Positions 16,190 through 25,943 are shown, counted from the first letter of the stretch. The stretch is DNA of 64,000 nt from Burkholderia thailandensis E264 (GCF_000012365.1 NC_007650.1:2294001-2358000), one strand, 5' to 3'. Notes: generated by a model not told the origin, from the sequence alone. A program made the numbers and translations.

Positions 16190-17704
16190 TCAGGCCTTCA
16201 TTGATCCGGTCCGCACATAGCGCTCGTGCCACGACAGCGCTTCGCCGAGCAGATGCGGCGTCTGCTTGCCGAAGCTCTCGCGGCTCGCGCGCTCGAAGTA
16301 GTCTTCGAGCATCGGCCGGTAATCGGGATGCGCGCAATTCGCAATGACCTTGCGTGCACGCTGCTTCGGCGACAGCCCGCGCAGATCCGCGAGCCCCTGC
16401 TCGGTCACGACGACCGCGACGTCGTGCTCGGTATGGTCGACGTGGCTCGCCATCGGCACGATCCGCGAAATCGCGCCGCCCTTCGCGGTGCTCGCCGACA
16501 TGAAGCACGACAGATAGCCATTGCGCGCGAAATCGCCGGAGCCGCCGATCCCGTTCTGGATCTTCGTGCCCATCACGTGCGTCGAGTTCACGTTGCCGTA
16601 GATGTCCGCCTCGATCATCCCGTTCATCGCGACGATGCCCAGACGCCGCACGAGTTCCGGATGGTTGCTGATCTCCTGCGGCCGCAGCACGATCTTCGAG
16701 CGGAATGTGTCGATCTCGTCGGCGAAGCGCTTCACCGCGTCCGGGCTCAGCGACAGTGCGGTCGCCGACGCGAAGCTCAGCGTGCCGTTCGCGAGCAGAT
16801 CGAGCATGCCGTCCTGGATCACTTCCGTGTATGCGGTCAGATTCGAGAAGCCGCCTTCGCCGAGGCCGGCGAGCACCGCGTTCGTGATGTTGCCGACGCC
16901 CGACTGCAGCGGCAGCAGGTTTTCGGGCAGGCGGCCGCGCTTGATCTCGTGACGCAGGAAATCGATCAGGAGTCCGGCGATCTGCTTCGACGTCTCGTCC
17001 GGCGCGGCGAACGCATTGCTGCGGTCGGGCGCGTCGGTCTCGACGATCGCGACGATCTTCTCGGCCGGGCAGCGCAGATACGGCTCGCCGATCCGGTCGT
17101 CGCTCTTCACGAGCGGGATCGGCTTGCGGTTCGGCGGCAACGCGGTGCCGTAATAGATGTCGTGCATCCCGTCGAGGCCGAGCGGCTGGCGCGCGTTCAC
17201 TTCGAGGATCACGCGCTTGGCCTGGTCGAGCCACGTCTTGTTGTTGCCGACCGACGCCGACGGAATCAGGCGCCCGTCCTCGCGAATGCCCGCGACCTCG
17301 ACGATCGCGACATCCAGCTCGCCGAACAGGCCGAACCACGCGTACTGCGCGACGTGGCTCAGGTGGATGTCCTGGTAGTCGAGCTCGCCCGCATTGATCT
17401 TGTCGCGCAGCGTCGGATCGGACTGGTACGGCAGCCGCATCGAGATGCCGTCCGCCTTCGCGAGCGCGCCGTCCAGCTCGGGCGCGGTCGACGCGCCCGT
17501 CAGCACGTTGATGCGGAAATCTTCGCCGCGCGCGTGGGAAGCCGCGATTCGCGCGGCGAGCGCGGCCGGCACCGCTTTCGGATAGCCGGAACCGGTGAAG
17601 CCGCTCATCGCGACGGTCATGTTCGGGCCGATCAGCGCGGCGGCCTCGTCGGCGGTGCGGACGAGGGAGCGCAGACTGGGGGCGAGGATACGAGAGGTTG
17701 GCAT
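16190..17704 (-). CDS. Acetyl-CoA hydrolase / succinate-type CoA-transferase family protein
   Basis: A 504-residue protein of the ACH1/Cat1-like family, which moves CoA between short-chain acyl-CoA and carboxylic acids (commonly acetyl- or propionyl-CoA with succinate or acetate) or hydrolyses it. I start it at the ATG at 17702-17704 (MPTSRILAPSLRSLV), because the frame further upstream reads into noncoding sequence. Seen: the N-terminal MSGFTGSGYPKAVP block, LQSGVGNITNAVLAGLGE in the middle, and the active-site region VVVTEQGLADLRGLSPKQRA with the presumed catalytic Glu. It is divergent from the phosphonate operon across about 360 bases. The precise substrate cannot be read from sequence. 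Confidence 0.9.
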   Translation of the reverse strand: MPTSRILAPSLRSLVRTADEAAALIGPNMTVAMSGFTGSGYPKAVPAALAARIAASHARGEDFRINVLTGASTAPELDGALAKADGISMRLPYQSDPTLRDKINAGELDYQDIHLSHVAQYAWFGLFGELDVAIVEVAGIREDGRLIPSASVGNNKTWLDQAKRVILEVNARQPLGLDGMHDIYYGTALPPNRKPIPLVKSDDRIGEPYLRCPAEKIVAIVETDAPDRSNAFAAPDETSKQIAGLLIDFLRHEIKRGRLPENLLPLQSGVGNITNAVLAGLGEGGFSNLTAYTEVIQDGMLDLLANGTLSFASATALSLSPDAVKRFADEIDTFRSKIVLRPQEISNHPELVRRLGIVAMNGMIEADIYGNVNSTHVMGTKIQNGIGGSGDFARNGYLSCFMSASTAKGGAISRIVPMASHVDHTEHDVAVVVTEQGLADLRGLSPKQRARKVIANCAHPDYRPMLEDYFERASRESFGKQTPHLLGEALSWHERYVRTGSMKA

Positions 17705-18066
17705 GGCTGAATGTCGAACGGTTGTATTAGATCTGGCGACGCAGCGCCGCAGGGGTGTCTCCGGAGTGGCGCGCGCTCCCGGCGCCGGCGGCAATCGCAA
17801 GCGGGCGGTGGAAGCACGGCCGGAGTATCGCAGACCGCACCGCCGCGTAGTGTCCACCCCGTGCAAAAGTACCTTGCCGGATTTGCTGGATATTTGCCCG
17901 AAATCAAATCCGGGTGCGACTCGCCGCGCGCCCCGGCCGACGCTCGGGGGGTGCGGCGGCTGCGTCGAGCCGACGCCAAATCTTACATTTTTCTTTCTGT
18001 TGTGCGCGATCAGCACATTCCAGTCATGAAAAAGCAACAAATTACAATTCCGTATATATTTCGCCG
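17705..18066. promoter_or_regulatory. Divergent promoter region between CoA-transferase and phosphonate operon
   Basis: This gap should carry promoters in both directions. On the plus strand a TATATT hexamer at 18055-18060 lies only six bases before the first ATG of the operon (18067), and no ribosome site lies in between. If this is the -10 box, transcription would begin at or beside the ATG, giving a leaderless mRNA. No good -35 hexamer was found. On the minus strand AT-rich sequence (around 17718-17735) could hold the other promoter. Confidence 0.35.
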
Positions 18067-18762
18067 ATGGACCCAAGAAAAACCGCCGCCAACCGCATTC
18101 CGAGCCCACCGCCGCGCACCTGGGACGCCCGGCTCGCACGCCGGCTCGTCACGCCGCTCGTCGGCACGCCGGTCACCCCGAATCACCTCACCACGCTGCG
18201 CCTGGCGATCGGCCTCGCCGGCGCCTGGTGCCTCGCGCAGCCGGGCTTCGGCTGGATCAACGCGGGTGCATTGCTAATCGTGCTGTCCAACTTCGTCGAT
18301 CACACCGACGGCGAACTCGCGCGAATCAGCGGCCAGTCGAGCAAGCTCGGCCATTTCTACGATCTCGCGAGCGACGCGCTCGTCACGGTCGCGCTCTTCG
18401 TCAGCATGGGCGTCGGCGTCGTGGCCGGGGGCGGCCAGATGGCCGCGTCGCCCGTGCTGCTCGGCACCGTCGCGGGCGCGGCCGTCGCGCTCATCTTCTT
18501 CCTGCGGATGCGCATCGAGTCGCTCGCCGGCAAGGCGGGCACGAAGCAGGCGTTCGTCGGCGGCTTCGAGACCGAGGACGTGCTGTATCTGCTGCCCGTC
18601 GTCACGCTGCTCGACGGCGTCGAGCCGTTCCTGCTCGCGGCATCGATCGGCGCGCCGCTGTTCGCCGCGTGGGTGGTGATCGACTACTGGCGCATCGTGC
18701 GCCGCAGCGGCGGCGCCGGCTCCGGCGCGCCCAACTCAACCGAAATCCAGCCCTCGAAATGA
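18067..18762 (+). CDS. CDP-alcohol phosphotransferase, membrane enzyme of a phosphonolipid-type operon
   Basis: A 231-residue integral membrane enzyme. It carries the full CDP-alcohol phosphotransferase signature around residues 75-100: DHTDGELAR, eight residues, then G-x3-D-x3-D (GHFYDLASD). Several hydrophobic helices follow. The family transfers a phospho- or phosphono-alcohol head group from a CDP carrier to a hydroxyl acceptor, or the reverse. First in an operon that makes 2-aminoethylphosphonate and activates it with a nucleotide, it is well placed to transfer CMP-aminoethylphosphonate to a lipid or glycan hydroxyl. The start at 18067 has no ribosome site. The stop overlaps the next start (ATGA). 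Confidence 0.88.
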   Translation: MDPRKTAANRIPSPPPRTWDARLARRLVTPLVGTPVTPNHLTTLRLAIGLAGAWCLAQPGFGWINAGALLIVLSNFVDHTDGELARISGQSSKLGHFYDLASDALVTVALFVSMGVGVVAGGGQMAASPVLLGTVAGAAVALIFFLRMRIESLAGKAGTKQAFVGGFETEDVLYLLPVVTLLDGVEPFLLAASIGAPLFAAWVVIDYWRIVRRSGGAGSGAPNSTEIQPSK

Positions 18763-19532
18763 TGATGGACCTCGAAGCACCGGCGGCGCACGGTTCGGCT
18801 GACGCCGCCGTCGCCGCGCGCGTGGCCGCGCTCGACCGCGCGCGGCTGCGCAGCGATTTCATGCGCCAGGATGCGTTCCTCTATCTGGACGAATTCCTGC
18901 CGAAGGATCTCGCTGGCCGCGTCGCCGACTGCGCCCGCGCGCTCGTGCCGCAGATCAACCGCAACTATCTGCCGGGCCACAAGCAAGGCGGCAGCGTGAG
19001 CCGCCACACGATCGACGAGAAGGCGCCGCTCATTGCCGAGCTTTACCGCTCGAAGGCGCTCGTCGGGTTCCTCGAGACGCTGACGGGCGACAAGCTGCTG
19101 CCGTCGCCGGACGACGATCCGCACGCGTACGCGCTCTATTACTACACGAAGCCGGGTGATCACATCGGCTGGCACTACGACACGTCGTACTACGACGGCC
19201 GCCGCTACACGCTGCTCTTCGGCGTGATCGACGATTCGACGAGCCGGCTCGACTACGAGCTGCACACGCGCAATCCGGACGTGCCCGACGAGCCGGGTTC
19301 GGTGCAGATCGCGCACGGCGGCATCGTGTTCTTCGACGGCGACAAGCTGCGCCACCGCGTGACGCCGCTCGGCGAAAACGAGTTCCGCGTGTCGCTCACG
19401 TTCGAGTACGTGACCGACCCGGGCATGCGCCCGTGGAAGCGCTTCGTGTCGAACATGAAGGACGCGATCGCGTATTTCGGCTTCCGTCAGGTATTCAAGC
19501 AAACGGCGACACGCCGCCCGTCGCGCTCATGA
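18759..19532 (+). CDS. Fe(II)/2-oxoglutarate-type oxygenase
   Basis: A 257-residue protein with the metal-binding facial triad His139-x-Asp141 (GWHYDTSYYDGRRY) and His199 (DKLRHRVTPL), plus Arg210 in the 2-oxoglutarate position (EFRVSLTFEY). Strand order fits the double-stranded beta-helix prolyl-hydroxylase-like class. The substrate is unknown. In this operon, hydroxylation of the aminoethylphosphonate head group, before or after transfer, is a reasonable guess because 1-hydroxy-2-aminoethylphosphonate head groups are known in nature. Start and stop each overlap neighbours by ATGA, so it is part of the core operon. Confidence 0.85.
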   Translation: MMMDLEAPAAHGSADAAVAARVAALDRARLRSDFMRQDAFLYLDEFLPKDLAGRVADCARALVPQINRNYLPGHKQGGSVSRHTIDEKAPLIAELYRSKALVGFLETLTGDKLLPSPDDDPHAYALYYYTKPGDHIGWHYDTSYYDGRRYTLLFGVIDDSTSRLDYELHTRNPDVPDEPGSVQIAHGGIVFFDGDKLRHRVTPLGENEFRVSLTFEYVTDPGMRPWKRFVSNMKDAIAYFGFRQVFKQTATRRPSRS

Positions 19533-20530
19533 CGCGCGCCGGCATGATCCTGCTGTCGCTCGGAACGGCGGCGTTCGTCGCCCTTCTCGCGTGGCAGGGC
19601 CTCGGCGCGGTCGCGGCGACGCTCGCCTCGGCCGGCTGGGGGCTCGCGCTCGTCGCGGCGTTCCATCTGGTGCCGCTCGTCGTCGACGCGACGGCGATCG
19701 CGGTGATGTTCCGCGCCGGCGAGCCCGGCAGCCGGTTGGGCGACGCGCTGCGCGCGCGCTGGGTCGGCGAATCGGTGAACAGCCTGCTGCCCGCCGGGCA
19801 GATCGGCGGGCCCGTGCTGATGGTCCGCTATCTCGCGCAGCGCGGCGCGCGCCTGGCCGACGCGGCGGCGTCGATCACGGTCAGCACGACGATGCAGGCG
19901 CTCGCGCAGATGGTGTTCGCGCTCGTCGGCATCGCGGCGTTCAGCGCGTACGCGACGCACGGCGCCGCCTCGCATCTGCGCACGCCGGCGCTCGTCGCCA
20001 CCGCGGTGCTGGGCGGCTGCGCCGCGCTCTTCTATTTCGCGCAGCGCCGCGGCCTGTTCGGGCGCGGATTGCGCGCGGCGTCGAAGCTGCTCGGCCCGCG
20101 CGACTGGTCGTCGCTCGCGACGCGCGCGGACGCGATCGACGACGCGATCGGCCGGCTGTACCGCGAGCGCGCGAAGGTCCGCGCGACGTTCGTGCTGAGC
20201 TTCGTCGGCTGGGTCGTCGGCACGGCGGAAGTGTGGCTCGCGCTGCGCTTCCTCGACCACCCGGTAAGCTGGCTCGACGCGCTGCTGCTCGAGAGCGTCG
20301 GGCAGGCGATCCGCGGCGCGGCGTTCGCGATCCCCGGCTCGCTCGGCGCGCAGGAAGGCGGCTACCTGCTGCTCGCGCCACTCGTCGGCCTGCCGCCCGA
20401 CGCGGCGCTCGCGCTGTCGCTCGCCAAGCGCGCGCGCGAGCTCGCGCTCGGCCTGCCCGGCCTCCTGTACCTGCATTTCAGTGAAAGAAACTGGCAGCGG
20501 CGGCGCGCGCCGCTGCCGATCGCCGACTGA
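19529..20530 (+). CDS. UPF0104 / flippase-like integral membrane protein (HpnL-like)
   Basis: A 333-residue protein with about seven to eight hydrophobic helices. It contains the family signature blocks GESVNSLLPAGQIGGPVLMVRYL (about residues 80-102) and GAAFAIPGSLGAQEGGYLLLAPL (about 255-277). Related membrane domains occur in lysyl-phosphatidylglycerol synthase (MprF) and in hopanoid-associated HpnL, where lipid flipping is the assumed role. Here it may move the phosphonate-bearing lipid across the inner membrane. Its start overlaps the oxygenase stop (ATGA). Confidence 0.8.
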   Translation: MTRAGMILLSLGTAAFVALLAWQGLGAVAATLASAGWGLALVAAFHLVPLVVDATAIAVMFRAGEPGSRLGDALRARWVGESVNSLLPAGQIGGPVLMVRYLAQRGARLADAAASITVSTTMQALAQMVFALVGIAAFSAYATHGAASHLRTPALVATAVLGGCAALFYFAQRRGLFGRGLRAASKLLGPRDWSSLATRADAIDDAIGRLYRERAKVRATFVLSFVGWVVGTAEVWLALRFLDHPVSWLDALLLESVGQAIRGAAFAIPGSLGAQEGGYLLLAPLVGLPPDAALALSLAKRARELALGLPGLLYLHFSERNWQRRRAPLPIAD

Positions 20531-20568
20531 TCCGACGTGACGGTCGGCGTCCTTTGCGTGGAGAACTC

Positions 20569-21336
20569 ATGCGAGCCATCATTCTTGCGGCGGGCTTAGG
20601 CCTGCGCCTGCAACTGCCTCCCGAGGCTCAATTCCCGAAGTGCCTGCTGCGCTTCGACGACACGTCGCTTCTCGAGCGGCACCTGCGCGTGCTCGACGCG
20701 GCGGGCGTCGACGAGATCGTGCTCGCGCTCGGCTTCCAGTCCGAGAAAGTCGAGGCCGAGCTCGCGCGGCTGAACCGCCGGGCCGAGATCGTGCTCAACC
20801 CGCGCTACGACCTCGGCAGCGTGCTGACCGTCCACACGGCCGCCGACGCGCTCACGCGCGGCGGCGACGTGCTGCTGATGGACGCCGACGTGCTCTATGA
20901 CGACGCCATCCTGCACGCGCTCGTCGCCGATCCGTCGCGCGCGATCGACCGCCTGCTGATCGACCGCGATTTCGAAGCGGGCGACGAGCCCGTCAAGCTG
21001 TGCGTGAAGGACGGCGTGCCGGTCGAGTTGCGCAAGCAGGTGGCCGCGGGCCTCGAATACGACACGATCGGCGAATCGGTGGGCTTTTTCCGCTTCAGCG
21101 AAGGCACCGCGCGGCGGTTGGCCGAGATCGTCGCGGGCTACGTCGAAGGCGGCCGCGCGAACATGCCGCACGAAGAGGCAGTGCGCGACCTGCTGCTCGA
21201 GGGCGGCCGCACGTTCGACATCGCCGACGTGACGGGCTCGCCGTGGATCGAAATCGATTTCCCGGGCGACGTCGCGCGCGCGCGCGACGAAGTCCTGCCG
21301 CACATCCAACAACGCACGATAGGGGCCATCCGATGA
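20569..21336 (+). CDS. Nucleotidyltransferase, probably cytidylyltransferase for the phosphonate or its acceptor
   Basis: A 255-residue sugar-nucleotidyltransferase-fold protein with LAAGLGLRL at 6-14, the lysine-containing FPKCLL at 22-27, and the metal-binding LMDADVL at 103-109. A ribosome site (GTGGAGAAC) precedes the ATG at 20569. Related enzymes include LicC (phosphocholine), PntC (aminoethylphosphonate) and inositol-phosphate cytidylyltransferases. Here it probably produces the CMP-activated head group used by the CDP-alcohol phosphotransferase, but it could activate another alcohol phosphate. It overlaps the next gene by four bases. Confidence 0.85.
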   Translation: MRAIILAAGLGLRLQLPPEAQFPKCLLRFDDTSLLERHLRVLDAAGVDEIVLALGFQSEKVEAELARLNRRAEIVLNPRYDLGSVLTVHTAADALTRGGDVLLMDADVLYDDAILHALVADPSRAIDRLLIDRDFEAGDEPVKLCVKDGVPVELRKQVAAGLEYDTIGESVGFFRFSEGTARRLAEIVAGYVEGGRANMPHEEAVRDLLLEGGRTFDIADVTGSPWIEIDFPGDVARARDEVLPHIQQRTIGAIR

Positions 21337-23021
21337 ATGCACGCGAACCGAACTTCACCGAATCGCGCAGCGCGCGGCTGCGGCGGATGCTGACGAGCCC
21401 GTCGCTCGAATTCCTGATGGAGGCGCACAACGGCCTGTCCGCGCGCATCGTCCGCGAGGCGGGCTTCAAGGGCATCTGGGCGTCGGGGCTCGCGATCTCC
21501 GCGCAATTCGGCGTGCGCGACAACAACGAGGCGAGCTGGACGCAGGTGGTGGACGTGCTCGAGTTCATGGCCGACGCGAGCGACCTGCCGATCCTGCTCG
21601 ACGGCGACACCGGCTACGGCAACTTCAACAACGTGCGCCGGCTCGTGAAGAAGCTCGAGCAGCGCGGCATCGCCGGCGTGTGCATCGAGGACAAGCAGTT
21701 TCCGAAGACCAACAGCTTCATCGACGGCGAGCGCCAGCCGCTCGCCGAGATCGACGAGTTCTGCGGCAAGATCAAGGCCGGCAAGGATTCGCAGAGCGAT
21801 CCGGATTTCTCGATCGTCGCGCGCGTCGAGGCGCTGATCGCGGGCTGGGGAATGGACGAGGCGCTGCGCCGCGCGGACGCTTATGCGGAAGCGGGTGCCG
21901 ACGCGATCCTGATTCACAGCAAGCTGTCGCGGCCCGACGAGATCCTGCAGTTCGCGCGCGAATGGAGCGGCCGCGCGCCGCTCGTGATCGTGCCGACCAA
22001 GTACTACAGCACGCCGACCGACGCATTCCGCCAGGCGGGCATCAGCACCGTGATCTGGGCGAACCATCTGATCCGCGCATCCGCTTCCGCGATGCAGGCG
22101 GTCGCGCGCGAAATCCAGGAAAGCGAAACGCTCGTCAACGTCGAGGAGCGCGTCGCGAGCGTCAACGAGATCTTCCGGCTGCAGGACGCCGACGAATACT
22201 CGGCCGCCGAGCGGATCTACCTGTCGTCGAGCTCGCGCGCGTCGAACGCGGCGCTCGTGCTCGCGGCGAGCCGCGGCAACGGGCTCGAGGCCGTCACCGG
22301 GGACAAGCCGAAGGTGATGCTGCCGATCGCCGGCAAGCCGCTGTTGCGCTGGCTCGTCGACGGCTTCAAGAAGCAGGGCGTGAACGACATCACGGTCGTC
22401 GGCGGTTATCGCGCCGATGCGATCGACACGTCCGGCGTGAAACTCGTCGTCAACGAGCGGCACGCGCAAACCGGCGAGCTCGCGTCGCTCGCCTGCGCGG
22501 CCGAGCGTCTCACGGGCGACACCATCGTCTCGTACGGCGATCTGCTGTTCCGCAGCTACATCCTGCGCGACCTCGCCGAGAGCGAGGCCGAGTTCAGCGT
22601 CGTCGTCGATTCCTCGCAGACGCAGCCGTCGAACCAGAGCGTGCGCGATTTCGCGTTCTGCTCGGCCGCCGACGACCGCGGGCTGTTCGGCCAGAAAGTG
22701 CATTTGCGCCGCGTGTCGAGCGATGCGAGCGAAGCCGCGCCGCACGGCCGCTGGATCGGCCTGCTGAACGTGCGCGGCGCGGGCGTCGCGCGGCTGAAGG
22801 CGATGCTCGGCACGCTGAAGGCGCGCGACGATTTCGATTCGCTCGATCTGCCGGCCCTCCTGAACGCGCTCGTCGACGCGGGCGAGCGGATCGAGGTGCA
22901 ATACGTGCACGGCCACTGGCGAGGCGTCAACGATCTCGACGATTTCCGCCGCGCGGGCGACTTCGCGCACGGCCAGACGCCGTACGCGGAGCAGAACACG
23001 GGCAACGGGGGCGCGCGATGA
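21333..23021 (+). CDS. pepM: Phosphoenolpyruvate phosphomutase fused to a nucleotidyltransferase domain
   Basis: A 562-residue two-domain protein. Residues 1 to about 295 are PEP mutase, which converts phosphoenolpyruvate to phosphonopyruvate by making the C-P bond. The signature [10 protein letters not shown] (119-128) is complete, and DGDTGYGN lies at 90-97. Residues about 306-550 form a nucleotidyltransferase domain with an atypical [12 protein letters not shown] loop, then [16 protein letters not shown] at 323-338 and SYGDLLFR further on. Such fusions are known for PntC-type CTP:aminoethylphosphonate cytidylyltransferases. The fusion links the first and last soluble steps of head-group activation. 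It overlaps both neighbours by ATGA. Confidence 0.93.
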   Translation: MNAREPNFTESRSARLRRMLTSPSLEFLMEAHNGLSARIVREAGFKGIWASGLAISAQFGVRDNNEASWTQVVDVLEFMADASDLPILLDGDTGYGNFNNVRRLVKKLEQRGIAGVCIEDKQFPKTNSFIDGERQPLAEIDEFCGKIKAGKDSQSDPDFSIVARVEALIAGWGMDEALRRADAYAEAGADAILIHSKLSRPDEILQFAREWSGRAPLVIVPTKYYSTPTDAFRQAGISTVIWANHLIRASASAMQAVAREIQESETLVNVEERVASVNEIFRLQDADEYSAAERIYLSSSSRASNAALVLAASRGNGLEAVTGDKPKVMLPIAGKPLLRWLVDGFKKQGVNDITVVGGYRADAIDTSGVKLVVNERHAQTGELASLACAAERLTGDTIVSYGDLLFRSYILRDLAESEAEFSVVVDSSQTQPSNQSVRDFAFCSAADDRGLFGQKVHLRRVSSDASEAAPHGRWIGLLNVRGAGVARLKAMLGTLKARDDFDSLDLPALLNALVDAGERIEVQYVHGHWRGVNDLDDFRRAGDFAHGQTPYAEQNTGNGGAR

Positions 23022-24199
23022 TCGAAGCCGCGCAGTTCGTCGAGGCGGCGCGCGAGCGCGGCTTCGACTGGTACGCGGGCGTGCCCTGCTCGTACCTGAC
23101 GCCGTTCATCAATTACGTGCTGCAGGACCCGGCGCTCCATTACGTATCGGCGGCGAACGAGGGCGATGCGGTCGCGCTCGTCGCGGGCGCGACGCTCGGC
23201 GGCCGGCGCGGGATCGCGATGATGCAGAACTCGGGGCTCGGCAACGCGGTGAGCCCGCTCACGTCGCTCACGTGGACGTTCCGTCTGCCGCAGCTCCTGA
23301 TCGTCACGTGGCGCGGCCAGCCTGGCGTGCCCGACGAGCCGCAGCACGCGCTGATGGGCCCGATCACGCCCGCGATGCTCGACACGATGGAAATCCCGTG
23401 GGAAACGTTCCCGACGCAAGCCGGCGCGATCGCCCCGGCGCTCGACCGCGCGATCGCGCACATGGACGCGACGGGCCGCCCGTACGCGCTCGTGATGCAG
23501 AAAGGCAGCGTCGCGCCGTACGCGCTCGATCATGCGGCGATGCCCGAGCGCCGCGCGCACGCCGCCGCGCGCGCGACGCCGCGCGCCGCTTCACCCTCGG
23601 CATGGCCAACGCGCCATGACGCGCTCGCGCGAATCGTCGCGCGCACGCCGGCCGATTCGACGGTCGTGCTCGCCTCGACGGGTTTCTGCGGCCGCGAGCT
23701 GTACGCGCTCGACGATCGTCCGAACCAGCTCTACATGGTCGGCTCGATGGGCTGCGTGACGCCGCTCGCGCTCGGCCTCGCGCTCGCGCGGCCGGACCTG
23801 ACCGTCGTCGCGCTCGACGGCGACGGCGCCGCGCTGATGCGCATGGGCGCGTTCGCGACGCTCGGCGCGTACGGGCCGTCGAACCTCGTGCATCTGCTGC
23901 TCGACAACGGCGCGCACGAATCGACGGGCGGCCAGGCGACGGTGTCGCAATACGTGTCGTTCGCGGGCGTCGCGGCCGCGTGCGGCTACGCCACGGCGCT
24001 CGAAGGCGACGACCTCGGCGTGCTCGACGCGGCGCTCGATGCGGCGCGCGCGGGCGCGCACGCGCTCCCGCACGGCGGCGCGCACTTCGCGCGCCTGTCG
24101 ATCCGCCCGGGCGTGCCCGACGGCCTGCCCCGCCCGACGGTGACGCCCGTCGACGTGAAAACGCGCCTGATGCGCCACATCGGCGCGACGCCGGCCTGA
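23018..24199 (+). CDS. ppd: Phosphonopyruvate decarboxylase
   Basis: A 393-residue thiamine-diphosphate enzyme that decarboxylates phosphonopyruvate to phosphonoacetaldehyde, the step that pulls the unfavourable PEP mutase reaction. The N-terminal part has [16 protein letters not shown] and the catalytic-type Glu48 ([11 protein letters not shown]). The C-terminal part has the ThDP motif starting GDG at 268-270 and ending in [14 protein letters not shown]. Length fits the single-chain Ppd of phosphonate clusters. It starts inside the stop of pepM (ATGA). Confidence 0.93.
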   Translation: MIEAAQFVEAARERGFDWYAGVPCSYLTPFINYVLQDPALHYVSAANEGDAVALVAGATLGGRRGIAMMQNSGLGNAVSPLTSLTWTFRLPQLLIVTWRGQPGVPDEPQHALMGPITPAMLDTMEIPWETFPTQAGAIAPALDRAIAHMDATGRPYALVMQKGSVAPYALDHAAMPERRAHAAARATPRAASPSAWPTRHDALARIVARTPADSTVVLASTGFCGRELYALDDRPNQLYMVGSMGCVTPLALGLALARPDLTVVALDGDGAALMRMGAFATLGAYGPSNLVHLLLDNGAHESTGGQATVSQYVSFAGVAAACGYATALEGDDLGVLDAALDAARAGAHALPHGGAHFARLSIRPGVPDGLPRPTVTPVDVKTRLMRHIGATPA

Positions 24200-24213
24200 C
24201 AAGGAGTACGAAG

Positions 24214-25281
24214 ATGCTGTTGCTGAACCCCGGTCCCGTGACGCTGACCGAGCGCGTGCGCCAAAGCCTGCTGCAGCCGGACCTGTGCCATCGCGAAAGC
24301 GAGTTCTTCGATCTGCAGGACGAGGCGCGCGCGAGGCTCGTCGCCGCGTACGCGCTCGATCCGGCCGAATGGAGCGCGGTGCTGATGACAGGCTCCGGCA
24401 CGGCCGCGGTCGAAAGCATGATCGCCGCGCTCGTGCCCGAGAGCGGCAAGCTGCTCGTGATCGAGAACGGCGTGTACGGCGAGCGGATCACGCAAATCGC
24501 GACGCAGTACCGGATCGCGCACGACGTGCTGAAACATGACTGGATGCAGGCGCCGGATCTCGCGCGCATCGCCGAAAAGCTCGACGCGGATCGCGCGATC
24601 ACGCACGTCGCGGTGATTCATCACGAAACGACGACGGGCCGCCTGAACGACCTCGACGCGCTTGCCGCCGTGTGCCGCGCGCGCGGCGTGCGGATGCTCG
24701 TCGACGGCGTGAGCAGCTTCGGCGCGGAGGCGATCGATTTCGCGGGCGGCGACATCGACGCGCTCGCCGCGACCGCGAACAAGTGCCTGCACGGCGTGCC
24801 GGGCGCGGCGTTCGTGATCGTGCGCCGCCGTGCGCTCGCATCGGCCGCGAGCCGCACGTACTATCTGGATCTCGGTCGGCTCGCGAAGCTGCAGGACGCG
24901 CGCAACACGCCGTTTACGCCATCGGTGCATGCGTATTACGCGCTCGTCGAGGCGCTGCGCGAGTTCGACGAAGCGGGCGGCTGGCGCGCGCGCCACGTGC
25001 GTTACGCGGCGCTCGCCGAGCAGGTGCGCGCGGGCCTCGCCGCGCGCGGGATGCCGCCCGTGCTGCCGGAGGGCGAATCGTCGGTCGTGCTGCGCGCGTA
25101 CCGGCTGCCCGCCGGCGTCACTTACGAGCAACTGCACGACGGCCTCAAGGCGCGCGGCTTCGTGATCTACGCGGGCCAGGGCGGGCTGTCGAGCGCGTTG
25201 TTCCGGATCTCGACGATGGGCGCGATCGCCGCCGCCGACGTCGATCGGCTGCTCGACGGATTCGCGGCGTTGACGCGCTGA
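24214..25281 (+). CDS. 2-Aminoethylphosphonate aminotransferase (biosynthetic)
   Basis: A 355-residue class V, PLP-dependent aminotransferase related to PhnW. In this setting it should run towards aminoethylphosphonate from phosphonoacetaldehyde. Seen: the start MLLLNPGPVTLTERV, the GSGTAAVESMI glycine loop at 60-70, HHETTTG at 136-142, Asp164 in DGVSSFGAE, and the PLP lysine at 190 in ATANKCLHGVPG. A strong ribosome site (AAGGAG) lies before the ATG. It is the last gene of the operon and converges on the DJ-1 remnant after 129 bases of gap in which no gene was seen. Confidence 0.92.
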   Translation: MLLLNPGPVTLTERVRQSLLQPDLCHRESEFFDLQDEARARLVAAYALDPAEWSAVLMTGSGTAAVESMIAALVPESGKLLVIENGVYGERITQIATQYRIAHDVLKHDWMQAPDLARIAEKLDADRAITHVAVIHHETTTGRLNDLDALAAVCRARGVRMLVDGVSSFGAEAIDFAGGDIDALAATANKCLHGVPGAAFVIVRRRALASAASRTYYLDLGRLAKLQDARNTPFTPSVHAYYALVEALREFDEAGGWRARHVRYAALAEQVRAGLAARGMPPVLPEGESSVVLRAYRLPAGVTYEQLHDGLKARGFVIYAGQGGLSSALFRISTMGAIAAADVDRLLDGFAALTR

Positions 25282-25410
25282 CGCCTCGCTTGGCGGCGTC
25301 GCGCCCGAACCGCGCGGCGCCGCTTTCTTCCGCACATTCGCTTCTTTCCGCGATCGCGCGGCCGCCGGCCCGGGCGCATCGCGCGTCCGCATCGCCCGCT
25401 CAGTTTCCGC

Positions 25411-25943
25411 TCAACGCCCGCGCTCGTACGCCGCCCTCGCCGCGTCCTTGCACGGCTCGAAGAACCACGCATGCGCGGTCAGCACCTCGTTCGTCAGCGC
25501 CGGGCCGGCGAGCGCCGGCGTGCCGACGCCGAACGGCGCGCGCGGGTGATATTCGATCGTCAGCTCGACGTGCTTCGCCTGCTCGACGCCGCGCAGCTCG
25601 GGCAGCACGAGCAGCGCCGCCTCGAAGCCGCCCGTCGCGGGGCCCGCCGTATACAGATTGCCGTCGATCACCACTTCGCCGCCGCCGACGGGCCGCGCGC
25701 CGAGATCGGCAAGCGCGTCGAGCACGTGGAAATTGGTCGTCGCGCGGCGGCCGTTCAGCAGGCCCGCCGCGCCGAGCAGCAGCACGCCGCCGCAAATGCC
25801 GATCACGTAGCGCGCGCGGCCCGCTTGCCGCCGCACGAACGCGATCACATCGTCGTCGGCGATCACGTCGGCCGGCACCGCGCCGACGACGAATGCGTCG
25901 AGATCGTCCGGACAGTCGGCGAAGGTCGTCGTGGCGGCGATCG
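25411..25943 (-). pseudogene. 5'-truncated DJ-1/PfpI-family gene
   Basis: The frame encodes a DJ-1/PfpI domain from about its third strand onward: ATTTFADCPDD, then the nucleophile elbow VIGICGGVLLLGAAGLLNGRR, a TTNFHVLDAL segment and a C-terminal extension ending in ERGR. The first 65-75 residues of the fold are missing. To the right the frame runs antisense through the neighbouring regulator and makes no sense as protein. The missing portion ends at about 25930-25943, where the divergent regulator is also truncated. Intact relatives include isonitrile-hydratase-like proteins. The exact end of the homology is uncertain by a few codons. Confidence 0.6.

Noticed and set aside
16190..18139. Longer N-terminal reading of the CoA-transferase
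   Set aside because: The extra 145 residues are low-complexity translation of intergenic DNA; the family starts at the chosen ATG.
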